A DNA stretch of 64,000 nt from Rotaria socialis. Its lineage: Eukaryota; Rotifera; Eurotatoria; Philodinida; Philodinidae. The notes under the pieces are model-generated. The model was not told the DNA's origin. It worked only from the letters and a program-made list of their open reading frames with translations, and did no database searches. The stretch is taken from assembly GCA_905331475.1 (NCBI GenBank), contig CAJNYU010001410.1, positions 64,251 to 128,250 on the forward strand, written 5' to 3'. Positions 1 through 13,058 of the stretch are shown here, one piece after another; position 1 is the stretch's first letter, and every line of letters starts with the position of its first letter. A program made the position numbers and the translations under genes.

Positions 1-156
1 CTTAAATTATTGAAAAATTCTAAAAATCCTTGTGAATATTTTTGAAAATCAAATTAATTATTATTTTCCAAAAGTACAATATACGAAATAATAGTCATAC
101 TTTACAAAAAGTAATCAGACAAAAGAATCTGTACAAAATAGAATAAATAATAGTAG

Positions 157-1081
<925 letters not shown>

Positions 1082-3242
1082 TAATAATCTATACTAGAAC
1101 ATTTTACATGGCAACTGATTTATTTCCTGCTATTTTTATATTCTTCATTACGTCGTAGTAGATGTTTAACCAATGATATTTGGTTGATTTCTATATTTTA
1201 CTGAAATATAGCATATGAAAATAATCTTTATTTTATCTTTGAATATCCTTGATCACATTAAATCAATAAAATAAAATACATTTGGTCATTTTGTTTGATT
1301 TCATACATGTGCGAAAGAACTATTTCATTCTTTGAATTAGAGCCAATCAGTTGCAACGATTTGAAAGTAATACGACCATTTCGATAGTAGCAATCTTAAA
1401 TTTTCACGCAAAAAGAAAATAAATAAAGTTTTGTAATTGAAATCAATAAAAGTTTCATTGCTAGTCGTGACACAGCCAACTTTGACACTATAGATTTCCA
1501 CACATTTGAGAAATTCCTGTGAATCTCACAATGTGTGAGATCCATATTAACAAAACATGAATCTTAGCAGTGGCAAATAACATAGCTACTATTTTAATGC
1601 TCTTTGTCATGAGACCAGAATTCTATTGCATTGATAGCTGATAAAATAATTGAGCTTAGTTGTTTTGTCTCTCATGTCATTCCAAAGGTTTTTCAGTAGA
1701 AAATTTTGTTTAAAATTGATGTACAACACACATCACACATGACCTTGAGGTTAGAGTACGGATCCTCTATTCAGCAGCGTCTACACTCATAAGCATACCC
1801 AACCACTCCCTATAGTCATGTATACACTCGAAAAATTTAATGTTTCTACATTTTCATGTAATATTCTTGGAATGAAACCCCGATTCCGACTTCGAACCCG
1901 AGTAATTTTTGAAACTGCAGACTTCTATTGGTGAGAAATGTCAAACAAGTCATTTGCTAATGATCAACAATTTTAACTAACCAATTCAAATGTTTTTTTT
2001 TGAAAAACATCTGGTTGGTTTCAGTGATTTTACTGCATTTCAAATGAATTCGACTATCAAAATCAGTCATTTCGTCTGGGATTTATTCCCTGGAGGCATC
2101 TCAAATGACTCTGTTTCCGTTTGATTGGTAAAGACCATAATGCTACTTATTAATAGCTGCTATAATAAAAAACATCAACGAGTTAATGATCTTCGAAATA
2201 AAGTAGTCGTGCCTATAGAGCTACAGAACGTACACAGAAGCTCGATCTGTACGACATTAGCTAAGATAATCGAGGTCATAAATAAAATGATAAATCTGCC
2301 AAATAGAAAGATCACAAAGTTGACGTTTTATCACTGGCCATGTAGGAATAAAAGACTTCGCAGAAATTTGATAATCTCAAAGTGACTATTAGCGAAAGTT
2401 AGATTTATTTTCGAATCACTAAAGCAAAACATAACATTTAAAACTTGATAAAATATACATGAAATGTTCTATGTTTAAATTTTTTCTGATGTACAAAACA
2501 GAGTTTTAGACAAAAGTCTTTTTGTTTGTTTTGATGAATCTAATTCAACTAGTAGATACGTGTCCAAGTCAGAGTTTCAGTTTGAAACTAATGTAACAAT
2601 GCATGTTTAAGATCATTGTAAAAGATTGAATTCGGATTTGGGAAAGTTTTATTAATTGAGTTGGACTTAGACTATGCAACAAGTTTAATATATTCGAGCA
2701 GAGGTCAACATTGTCGGATCCTGCAGGTTCTATCAGAGTGGATGTTAAAAGTACTTGATTTCTATTCATGTAAACTCCACTGATTAACTACTTGAATGAA
2801 TTATTTGCTGAACTCGATTGATCGCTTGATTATTATTTAATATGGACAATAGTATTTTATGTGAAATCGTATAGTGGCCTACATCAGCAAATCAAGTATT
2901 CGTTGATCTCGGAAGATAAACAAAACTTTTACTTCGTGACTTTTCCACCGAATTCTCAGAAGAATGCAATGAAAAAGTCAAAAGAGTTACTAAAAGACAT
3001 GTAATATGATTTATAAATCATATTATATTAATAAGTCACTACAGAATTTATCAAACTCACTCATATCGATCGCGTTACGAAGAATGTTGCTTAATTGCTT
3101 TCATTGTGTTTTCTTAAACCAATGAATTGTGCTATTCAATCATTGTAAGACAAAAAAAAATAACTATTCCCAAGTATGTCGAATACTCATTTTTTATTCA
3201 ATTTAGAAAAAAGCAAACTTATTCCAAGAGAAAATAATTCGT
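1082..3242. other. Intergenic, no gene recognised
   Basis: This stretch holds the NMNAT 3' flank, with a poly(A)-like signal near 1265, and about 2 kb of AT-rich sequence. A modest open frame at 2125-2385 starts with TTG and has no recognisable motif. No tRNA or repeat was identified. Confidence 0.5.
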
Positions 3243-4628
3243 TTAAGATTCTTGTTGTTGAAACGTCGAATTTTCAATAGAAATTGGTTGAAGTAAATTA
3301 TTTGTAGAAGTTCTTTGAATAGTATTATGATTTCGTCGTGTACGTGTTCTTTCTCGACGTCCTGCTGTTGGTGGTGGTGGTGGTGGCGATGATAATGGTC
3401 GTAACATATCAATAAAAACTGGTGTTCGACAATAAGCACATGTCGCATGACTACGTAACCATTCGTTGATACATTCACTAGAAATAATAATAATAATAAT
3501 GAAAAAAGCAAAAATAGCAATCGTCTACCTATGAAAAATATGTTGACAATCAAGTATTTTAATTGAATCAGTCGATTTAAAATCTTCTAAACAAACATAA
3601 CATTGTGTATTAATCATTACTGTTTGTTGATATTCATCATTTATTTGTTCTTTAAGTGAATTATATAGTTTTTGTGGAATACTTAATATATCTGATAAAC
3701 GTAAACCTCGATTATTTCGAATATTTGATGAAATGATTGACCGTCTTCGTCGTTGTCTTATTGATGAAGTATTAGTTTGTGGATTTTCTAGTATAATTTC
3801 AATATTTAAATCTTCATCATTATTTGAATTATTATTTATTGATGGCGAATATTCATCATAATATCGATGTTGTGTTATATCCAGGGGATGATCATGAATA
3901 ATTAACGGCTCCGCTGTTGTTCCTGTTGATGATGTTGAAGTGGATGGCGAATAATCAATAATCGGTATTGATGCTGACGTATAATAAAAACGATGATCAT
4001 CATCATCATCACCACCAACATAATAATCATCGCCATAATCATCTGGATCCAAATCAACAGTTGATAATGAATGATAAGATGGATTTTGTTCATTGCTTGA
4101 AGTATAATTTTCTTTAAAAATGAAAGAGATGAAACTAGTATAAAGATTTTACGAAAACTATCAATTAAATATTGATCTGGCAAGGAAATTAATATTCAAC
4201 ATAAACTCACCATTGGTGATAGTTAAATCAATCGGCGATGGATTCGAAAAATCAACTAAGACTTCAAAATTTTCATTATCAGTTTCATCATTAGATGTTA
4301 CCGGAAGATTATCTTGAATTGTTTCCGCTTCCGGTAGAAAAACTTCAATGTTATCTTGATCAATAGGTAAAGTGTTAGCATTAGTTTGACTGCTATTATT
4401 ATCAACATTAGATATTAAATTACTTATTGTTTGAGAAGCTATAATAGACGTTTGTCTTCGTCTTAAATTAGAGAATATTGAATTATAAGGAGATGCACGT
4501 AGCGATGCAGTTTGCCGTAAAATACTTCGACGAATCTGTAAATGGCGAGCATGTGATAATGATGTTATTTGAGCAATTTCATTTGAATTATTATTATTAT
4601 TCATTATAGAATGTTCTTCTTCTTCCAT
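3243..4628 (-). CDS. RING-H2 zinc-finger protein, probable E3 ubiquitin ligase
   Basis: Three exons on the minus strand (4628-4211, 4111-3529, 3477-3243) encode 411 residues. The introns (99 and 51 nt) are GT-AG and both joins are in phase. The C-terminal third has a RING-H2 domain: CYVCLEDF, then CQHIFH, then SECINEWL after the second intron, then CAYC. This is the full C-C-C-H-H-C-C-C ligand order, so ubiquitin-ligase activity is likely from the family. The N-terminal part is low complexity, rich in Asn, Asp, Ser and Arg, with an acidic stretch around DDYGDDYYVGGDDDDD. A proline run and a basic tail follow the RING. No transmembrane segment was seen, so a soluble ligase is more likely than a membrane one. 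The start codon follows an acceptor-like site by 10 nt. The substrate cannot be told from sequence. Confidence 0.82.
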
Positions 4629-6522
4629 TTTTATGTAGCTATATTTGTTTATTTGGAATAGATGAAAAAAAAAGTTAATTGAAGATAATCAGATCGATGA
4701 TTAATTTCGATCAACGAATATTTTGATAAGACATTTGTATGAAGTTAAAGAAACTCAAATATAATATATTTATATACGTATTTTTTATTATTATTTGTTA
4801 ATCAATGGTTGTTGTTAAGCATTTTTTTTCGCTCAAAAAAACAATTTTTTTTCGCATGGCTTAGACATTACCAATAAATGCCGTTTCCTATTGATGAATG
4901 TCTATCATTTTAACACATGGCTCTATTCTCTGTAGACTCTTGTTCGATGATGAGCTTTGAGCGAACATCTTTTTCTTTTTACTTTGTTATCGTATGTTAT
5001 AAGTTTGCCTATTTTGTATTCGATCATAAATAAAAAGAAACTTGTTTATGCATACTTCTTTTTTTTTATATAGATATGTTAATATATATTTGAAATATCA
5101 AAACATACTAGAAAAATGGTCTATATATTAACTCAAATAAATTGCGAATTTTTTCTCCTTCATTGTTCATTGATGACACCAATATATTTATCATGAAATA
5201 GGGAAAACACATTTATGGGTTGTTGCATGTTCTTGCATATAGAATGATTATATAGAAGAGTTTGACTAATAGAAAAACTAAACGATCATAATAGTTGCTC
5301 TTCGTATCTATTGTTTTTCTTCTTCTCCAGAATCGATCATTCAAAAAGAGAGAAAAAGAAAGCAGAGGGCGAAGAAGAAATAGTCGATAATCAGTATGTC
5401 TCTCTTTTCTTCTTTTCACAAGACATTCTAACAGAAAACTAAAACAAAAGAGACTTCTCTAATCTGCGCTAACCTTATCGTGACAATTTGTCTGCGTTTC
5501 ACTATATTCTTTCTTTTTGTGCAGTTGTGCATCAAGTTAGAAGGAGAGGTAAGCTTTAACAGAAATTCTATGTAGTTAAATTAACATTGAATCTTCTCAT
5601 GTACGAATAAATAGATATATTAATCTTGCCAACAAATGTCGCTAGTAGCATACATCCGGAACTGTGTGAAATGTATCATAATAAAAAGAAAATATAAAGA
5701 GCAGAGAACATCATCTGAGAATGTTTATGAAGGCTGTGAAAAAAGGGTACCATTAACTATCGATCGATGCCATTCACAGTTCACTCGATAAGTGTCAAAT
5801 AATAGATTATCTATTCGATAGTATGTTCAGCTATTTTTTTCTGATTAAAGGAACGTGCGAAGTTTTCCTCCTTAAATAGGCACGAGAAATTCTATTTATT
5901 ATTTTTGTTTGACAAGTATTTATTCGTTGTTTTGCCATTAATGAAGTATAGAACAATATGACTCTTTCCATTTTTTTTTCATATAGTGTGACCTGCTCAA
6001 TGACATCGATTAACATAAATGAAACTTATCATAAAAGAGTCTATTGTTCACCAAATTGTTAGTCTTTTTTTATATGTTTCTCTGTCTAATGATTTTCTCA
6101 TGTCATTAAAAAGCCAAACAATATCGATATATATATATATATATATATATAATCCAATTATATTATGCTGTTGTTGGTTTCTTGATTATTGAAAGAGAGA
6201 AAAATGATCCAAGTTTTGCTCTCTTGCTTTTTTTTCTAATCGCCTACTCCATATAGATCTATTCATACACAAACGATTGTTTCTCTAAGGAAAACAGCAG
6301 AGGAAATCTGATGTGACATTTTTATACTATATTTAAATACTTGCTTCTTTCGAAATATTCCTTTTTACATTACAATTGGCTTTCTTTCTCTTTCTTTTTC
6401 TCAACATTCAGAAGAAAACAACAAACAAATAATTAATTCATATTCATTGATATTTTTTGCTGTTTAGTTGCGAATTCGCATTGTTATTACTTTGCTAATT
6501 AATTGAAATATCATAAAATTCA
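4629..6522. other. Intergenic region between divergent RING and GPCR genes
   Basis: About 1.9 kb of AT-rich DNA separates two divergently transcribed genes and probably contains both promoters. Apart from a TA microsatellite near 6127 and poly-T/poly-A tracts, no structure was recognised. Short open frames here lack coding character. Confidence 0.5.
6127..6151. repeat. (TA)n microsatellite
   Basis: Uninterrupted alternating TA tract of about 25 bp upstream of the GPCR gene. Similar tracts occur near 26836, 31162, 42493 and 43375. Confidence 0.9.
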
Positions 6523-7906
6523 ATGGCAAATACTAGTGATCAAAGCAATTCAGCTTGTAGTCTTTCCGATGAAAGACACGTACTCCTTGTTCAATATATT
6601 TTGGGTGGATGGACATCATGTATTATTGTTCTTTTCGGCGTATTCAGTAATGGCCTTTCAATATTAGTATTATGTAACAGTCGTATGCGTCGTCTGTCAA
6701 CAAATATCTATTTGCTTGCACTTTCAATCGTCAATCTTGCTTGGCTCATTCTTTATTTTGGTGTTAATTCATTTCGATTTACCCTTATTGTACCAAAATT
6801 TCTAGAAAATCTAGATGAACATAATCATCATGAATATGATGATTTTGTACAACGGTAAACGGAAAAATGTTTTTTAGAAAAAAAAATCCTTTTTTTTTTT
6901 GCTATTCTTGTAAGATTTTCTCCATATGTAGTCCCATTGATGAATACTTTACAGCTATGCTCAATTTATTATACTGTCGCTGTATCATTTGATCGGTTTC
7001 TTTATTTATCATATGGTATTCAAGCAGAAGCAATTTGTACTGTAAGAAATTCTCTTCGTGTAATAACGTGTATCACGATGTGTTCAATTTTATTTATTTT
7101 ACCACATTGGTTTAAATATCGAGTTGAATTAAATGAAAATAATCGTTCGCAATTAAGACGTAAAAGAATCTCTTCCAAAAAAAAACAATAAGAAATTTTT
7201 CTATTTTTCTATTGAATTTTTTCATTTAGTTACTTCAATTGGTGAAAATGAATTATTTCGTAAAATAATTCATATATGGCTTTACATTCCTGTTGTATAT
7301 GCACTTCCATTTCTATTGCTTATATTTATAAATTTTTTTACAGTAAGATTATTACGTAAGTTTTATTTACATCGTCGTCAAAATTTTAATTTAACATCGG
7401 CATTATCAACACAAAATAATGAACAACGTGAACGTGATATAACATTAATGTTAATCGCAGTTGTTTTATTATTTTTTATTTGCCGTTTTCCAATGTTAAT
7501 TAATCATATATTTGAAACAAAATTTTCTTTAACATCCTATGATGATCAAGAAAATAAAAATTCAAATTCTACTAGAAATATTTCTTATGATAATTGTCGT
7601 TCTCGACGTTTATTTAATACAACAGTTAATTTTTTACAAACAATCAATGCATCAGCGAATTTGTTTTTTTATTATCTATTCGGTGAAAAATTTCGTGAAA
7701 CAAGTTTTCAATTAGCAAAACTAGTTCGTAAACGTGTTGTAAGACGACGAAATACATTAGTAGAAAATATTACTTATTATGTTCAACGCCGAAGCACAAA
7801 TGTAAGTATAACACTACAAAATCAAACTGTTGATCAACAACAACAGCGACAACAATCATTAAGGTTATTGAATATGGAGCAATATGACTTATCTAGAAAT
7901 ATTTAG
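6523..7906 (+). CDS. Class A (rhodopsin-like) GPCR, FMRFamide-receptor-like
   Basis: Three exons (6523-6854, 6915-7159, 7230-7906) encode a 417-residue seven-helix receptor. The introns (60 and 70 nt) are GT-AG with matching phases. Helix 1 has FGVFSNGLSILVL and helix 2 has NIYLLALSIVNLAWL. The second exon starts RFSPYVVPLMNTLQ and leads into YYTVAVSFDRF at the end of helix 3, typical of FMRFamide and related peptide receptors. Helix 6 contains FFICRFPMLI and helix 7 NASANLFFYYLFGEKFRE. Several class A landmarks are altered: the helix 2 aspartate is Asn, DRY is DRF, CWxP is CRFP and NPxxY is NLFFY. Ligand and coupling are therefore uncertain. The tail is basic and Gln-rich. The start is the first in-frame ATG, giving a short extracellular N-terminus. 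A poly(A)-like signal lies at about 7912. Confidence 0.88.
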
Positions 7907-9727
7907 ACTGAAATAAAAGAATATTTTTTTGTGCATTCCATAAAAGAATATTTTCTTTATGTTCTTCTCTTTTGTGATATATTTTTTGAAAGAATAATGA
8001 GGTGTGCATTTCATCTGTAAAGCTTATTTAGAATAATATATATTTAAGTTTTCTTTGGGCTCGTTTTTTCTTCTCACTTACAGGAAATAGGTCTTAATGG
8101 TTTATGACACTTGCTGATAAATTTTTTAATGAAACGTTTTTTTAAAGAAAAGAAAAACGCAAAAGAAGAATGTTTTGACTGATAGACTCGGCAAAGATTT
8201 CTGTTTATGAGGTATCAATACCTAAGACAAAAAATAGACCACAACGAATTACGTGAGTTAATCACTATGAAAGAGCATTCTCTTTTATCTCAGTGTATTA
8301 GCCATGTTCGATTTCATTGTCTTACATATTTGAAAACTATTCGATAAATAATGCCTAGTTTATAGGAATACACATGTAATTAGTAATTAGTATAGATGAG
8401 AAGCACTCGCTGATCTACTTATTCACCTGTCTAGTCGACAAAACTCAGTGTTATCGTTCTGTTACTAATATAAGCAGCTCGAATTAGTCAAATGTAGAAC
8501 ATCAATTTGTTATAGAATGACATTATGTCTACGTACGTGGCCATTAAATGTAAGTAGAGAATGAGAAAAAAAGAATTTTTCTATAGAAGAATTAACTCAC
8601 GTCTAGATGTATGCATTTCTTAAATAATTTTGATTCTACGATATTTATTTATGCTCAAAGAATTTTTCGCATGTAGACAAGAAAGAGATAACAAAGTTTA
8701 ATTCAAGTAAAATATCCATTGAATGATGCAATCTATTTTTATTGATCATCTGTATGATTTCATTGAATTTAAATAATAATTGAAAAGAAAAAACGACACT
8801 TATCTTACGTTTTTATTATTTATAAGTGTTCATTGTAATATTAAAATGAACGTACATTTTCATTCTTTCATATTTATTTACGTACGCCATGCGTTAATAA
8901 AAGACACAAGGATGCTCATTGTTGAAACTAAGAAGCAGTTGTTATTTTTATCTGTTTTATTAACAAAATCCATTCAAACTAATAATCTTTCATATTTCAT
9001 GAATTATTTCTTTTTTTCTCGTCAAATAAATGCTTAAATGTCAATAGCAATCTCTTGCTTTAAAGCCAATATAATTTTTAATTATGTAAATTAAATGTAT
9101 TCCTTCAAGGATTATTACAGCGTTTGACAAAAAACATATTCTCAATAATACGTTCCCTTATATGATTAGTTCAAAAAACTGTCACGAGCAAACAAAAATT
9201 CTTCATTTTAAGTACTACGAGAACGGCCAACATACTATCAAAACAAAATACAAATGAATCTTTCATCTCTTAATTATTTTCTAAAAAACAATGCGAATAA
9301 ACAATGAAGACAATTACATCCTTAGTGCAAAGTGCACAAACACTTCAGGGTTGCTTTTTCGTGTGCAGCAAAAAAGAAAGAACAGAGAATATTTCTCGAT
9401 TAATGAACTTTGACAGGTGAAAAGTGCGAAATTAGTTATTATCTATTCAAAAGTCATAGTTATTTTTGACTCAAAGAACTATTTTTTTATGAAATTACAG
9501 AAAAACTATAGACCAATATTTATTTGTTTTGATGCTATCATGTATTGGATAATTAGTGCACAATATTAATAAAATAGATGTATTTGAAAAGTATTGTTCG
9601 GCTTACTAGCACGTTGGAAGATATCGGCTAATGACCAAGGACAGACGTCATAAATGTTAACAGTTAATAAACAAAATAATTTTTTTCTTTTCTTTCTCTC
9701 GTGAAAAAAAAAGAAAGAAATATATTT
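7907..9727. other. Intergenic, no gene recognised
   Basis: About 1.8 kb between the GPCR and the P450, both on the plus strand. It holds the GPCR poly(A)-like signal and presumably the P450 promoter. Open frames are short and lack codon bias. Nothing else was recognised. Confidence 0.5.
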
Positions 9728-11317
9728 ATGTCAACGGACGAGTCTCAATCATTCAAAAGACCTTATTCTTCTCGAAACATTCGAATGCTTCTACAAATTC
9801 TTGCTATGAGTATCTTCCTTATCTGTGTTTTTATACTTATCGTATACTGGAAATTAGTTTGTCCAGGAAAGCATATCTATAATGTACTACGAGAACAAGG
9901 TATACCATGTGAGCCTTTTGTACCATTTCTTGGTCAATTACCTCAATTATATCAATATCAAAAACAACATAAAATCATGGAATTTTATGAAGAATTAAAT
10001 AAAAAACATGGTTCAATTTTTATGTTTAGTCTTGGCTTATATCCACGTCTTGTTATACAAGACGCTGATTTAATCAGTCATATACTTGGCCGTACTTATG
10101 CACAGAATTATTACAAACCAGCTGATCTTATTTCTCGTCTTAAACCACTTATTGGCTTACATAATCTTTTAATTAGTAATGGAAATGAACATGAACGCGC
10201 ACGAAAAATGTTAAATCCTGGTTTTCATTTTGAAAATCTTCGTTCAATGGTATCGATTATGACGGATCAAACAGCTAAAACAATTGATAGACTACTTGAA
10301 TCATGGGGAAAACCAGTCAATTTACAAAAAGAACTTAGTCTTCTTACATTAACAATAATTGCATCAAGTGCATTTGGTGAAAATTTCGAAACTATTGCCA
10401 ATGCAAGAGAAATTGTTTCTGAAGCATTTATTGCAGCATTAGATGCTATTGTTAATCGAACATTATTATTAATTGATCAAATTCCTTTGTTTTCAAGATT
10501 ACCATTTTGGGGTAAAGATATTGTTGATCGCGGTTGTGGAAGGGCATTGAATTTTATTGAACGTATTATTGCTGATAGAAAACAAGGTCGTACAAAGAAT
10601 CGATGTGAACGTGCCGATATTCTTGATTTACTTCTACAAGCTGTTGATAATCATGGAAAACATTTTACTGATGAAGAAATTAAACAAGAAGCAATGGTCT
10701 TTGTTCTTGCTGGCCATCAATCTACAGGTGATCTTATGACATGGATTATGTATGTATTAATGACTAATTCATCCGTATTTAATGATTGTCTGGAAGAAGT
10801 TGATCGAATATTACCAAATGGCACGATTCCCACCTATGAAATATTAGATGATTTGAATGTTTGTGAATCTGTTATATATGAAACATTACGTTTATATCCA
10901 CCAATACCATTTTTTGTTCGTCAATGTATACGTGAACATGTTATCAATGGTTCCAATCGAAACTTATATATACCACTTAGTGCAACTGTTCTAATCAATA
11001 CATATTTAGTTCATCGTCAAGCTAAATATTGGCCTCGACCCCTTCAATTTGATTATACTCGATGGATGCGTGATCCAAATACAGGTGTGAGACCTAAATT
11101 GGCTCATCCCTATTGCTATTTACCTTTTGCTTCGGGACCACGCAATTGCATCGGTCAAAATTTTGCTTTACTTGAAGCAAAAGTTATACTAGCAATGTTT
11201 ATTCAACGTTGTAATTTTGAACTAGAACCTAAAAATCAAAACATAGCATTAGACATTCGTATTACAATGCGATCTAAATTTGGTTTATTCAGTAAAATTA
11301 CTAGAAGACAACAATAA
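9728..11317 (+). CDS. Cytochrome P450 monooxygenase, intronless
   Basis: A single uninterrupted frame of 529 residues encodes a membrane-anchored P450, a haem-thiolate monooxygenase of the endoplasmic reticulum. A hydrophobic anchor (ILAMSIFLICVFILIVYW) lies near residue 30. The I-helix oxygen-binding motif AGHQST starts at about residue 328. The K-helix ExxR is ETLR at about 385. The haem loop FASGPRNCIG has its cysteine ligand at about 474. All hallmark residues are present, so the enzyme looks intact. General layout suggests the CYP3/CYP4 broad clans; the subfamily and substrate cannot be assigned by eye. The ATG at 9728 is chosen because a longer frame upstream would need a GTG start. It is the only long gene here without introns, unlike its neighbours. 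AATAAA lies at about 11456. Confidence 0.96.
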   Translation: MSTDESQSFKRPYSSRNIRMLLQILAMSIFLICVFILIVYWKLVCPGKHIYNVLREQGIPCEPFVPFLGQLPQLYQYQKQHKIMEFYEELNKKHGSIFMFSLGLYPRLVIQDADLISHILGRTYAQNYYKPADLISRLKPLIGLHNLLISNGNEHERARKMLNPGFHFENLRSMVSIMTDQTAKTIDRLLESWGKPVNLQKELSLLTLTIIASSAFGENFETIANAREIVSEAFIAALDAIVNRTLLLIDQIPLFSRLPFWGKDIVDRGCGRALNFIERIIADRKQGRTKNRCERADILDLLLQAVDNHGKHFTDEEIKQEAMVFVLAGHQSTGDLMTWIMYVLMTNSSVFNDCLEEVDRILPNGTIPTYEILDDLNVCESVIYETLRLYPPIPFFVRQCIREHVINGSNRNLYIPLSATVLINTYLVHRQAKYWPRPLQFDYTRWMRDPNTGVRPKLAHPYCYLPFASGPRNCIGQNFALLEAKVILAMFIQRCNFELEPKNQNIALDIRITMRSKFGLFSKITRRQQ

Positions 11318-13058
11318 TAAAAAAGGTATTATATATTTTGCATGAAATTAATTGTCAAGTCTTTGCTTTTATATTGTTGTTATATTCAAACGTCTGTTTC
11401 ATTGTAGAAGTGTATAGAGAATTTCCAGCAATGGGATTTAATTATTTTTTTACCCAATAAATGTATTTCTCTGGTAAAAATGCTTAAATTTAAATAAATT
11501 CTTGTACTCGAGACAATGCGTATGTGTGCTGGAATTCACATTAGAAAGAAAACAAGCATATCTTATAGAATAACACGTTATAATTATGGTTTACACAAGT
11601 ATTTTAGTCATATTTTTAAAACAGTTACATTTGCATGTAATATTGAATGGCATACTTTATTTTGTCGAGTACTTCATATAATTGTAACTACTGTTTTCAC
11701 ATCGATGCTTTTTCCATAAGATAAATGAGTATGAGTATGTGGGTAGATTTTTCTTCGCTGTTGGTTTTTTTTCATCAACAGATAAAAACTATAAAAGGTT
11801 GAAAATGTACAACCCAAATAAAACAACGATATTGTTAATGAATATTTCACCAAAAACTATTCCGTATTAGTATATCACAAAAAAAAACAACTATTTACAC
11901 AACAGGGTCATGTGCACTAGAGGGACATGACTCTTTGGAATCTGGGAACTTTCTTTTCTGTTAGCATATCACCTAAAACATATAGGATACATTATTGATT
12001 CAATCATCACCTCATTGATCATGGCTTTGTCAGAACTCGATGATTGGCGAGAGAGCACGATTGCGTATTTCAAAAAGAAAATACTTAAGTAGATAGTATT
12101 GAACTTCAGAGAATATCAGTTTATTTCTCATGACAGTAAAATAAAACGTTTTCTATCATTACAGACTCAACAGCATGCTTTTGCTGTCACCTTCATGGTA
12201 TCTGATCATTTGATAGGAAATGGAGATGATTGCTATTATGCATGAGCGACTAGGTAAGCCTTTATATTTATATGTCAATCAATGTAGTAGTGATTGACAC
12301 AATTTAATGGTCTAATATTATCGATCATCTAGTAAATAGCATTTATATAGAAGTTGTGAAATATTTCAATGTAATGAAAAGATATTGTTAAAGAATGCAT
12401 GATTACATTCATTGTTCTCTTAATAGAATTAGTTCATTTTTGTCGATGAAGAAATAGAATCAGCTAATATGAATATAGTCAAATCTTTATTGAAATATTC
12501 ATCAAGATAAAAATCGATCTTATCTATCGACCTTTGTAAGTTGCACTTGAAACTATAATGGTTTTAAAAAAAAACTATTTCATTTACACTACGAAAGAGT
12601 AAATGTTTTTTGTTGCATTGTAAACTTTATTCAAAAATAAACTATGTATAACATAGATTAACACCAGATGGATACGTTTCTTGAGACAGTTATTTCTATT
12701 AATAAGGTATCAGTCTATCAGCAGATTAAATTTAACATTGATCTATCCAATTTTATTATACTTGTTTCATGAGTACTTCATCAACTATTTGTATCATTCA
12801 AAATACAGCTACGTCATTGTATCTGCATTCATACATTTTGACTAGTAAACTGTACGAGTATGAAAGAAAAAACCTATGATTCATGTAGCACTTTTCTGAG
12901 TTAACTTGAAATAAAATCACGCACACTGTTTCCCCGCGTGTTTAAAAATCTTATTCGTATATATATTTCTTTTTTAAATTTCGTACTGATGAATTCGTTA
13001 CGAATACTTACTATTTAGAATCGTTACTAAATTTTTTTCTACGAATCAATACGTGGAT
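11318..13058. other. Intergenic, no gene recognised
   Basis: P450 3' flank with a poly(A)-like signal near 11456, followed by AT-rich sequence without a recognisable gene, tRNA or repeat. An acceptor-like site ends at 13018, about 40 nt before the next predicted start. Confidence 0.5.

Noticed and set aside
1880-1935. Minus-strand text with GGTTCGAAGTC resembling a tRNA B box
   Set aside because: No matching T-stem pairing, acceptor stem or A box could be laid out, so not a tRNA.
2125-2385. 86-codon open frame
   Set aside because: Starts with TTG, has no motif or splice support, and lies in AT-rich intergenic DNA.
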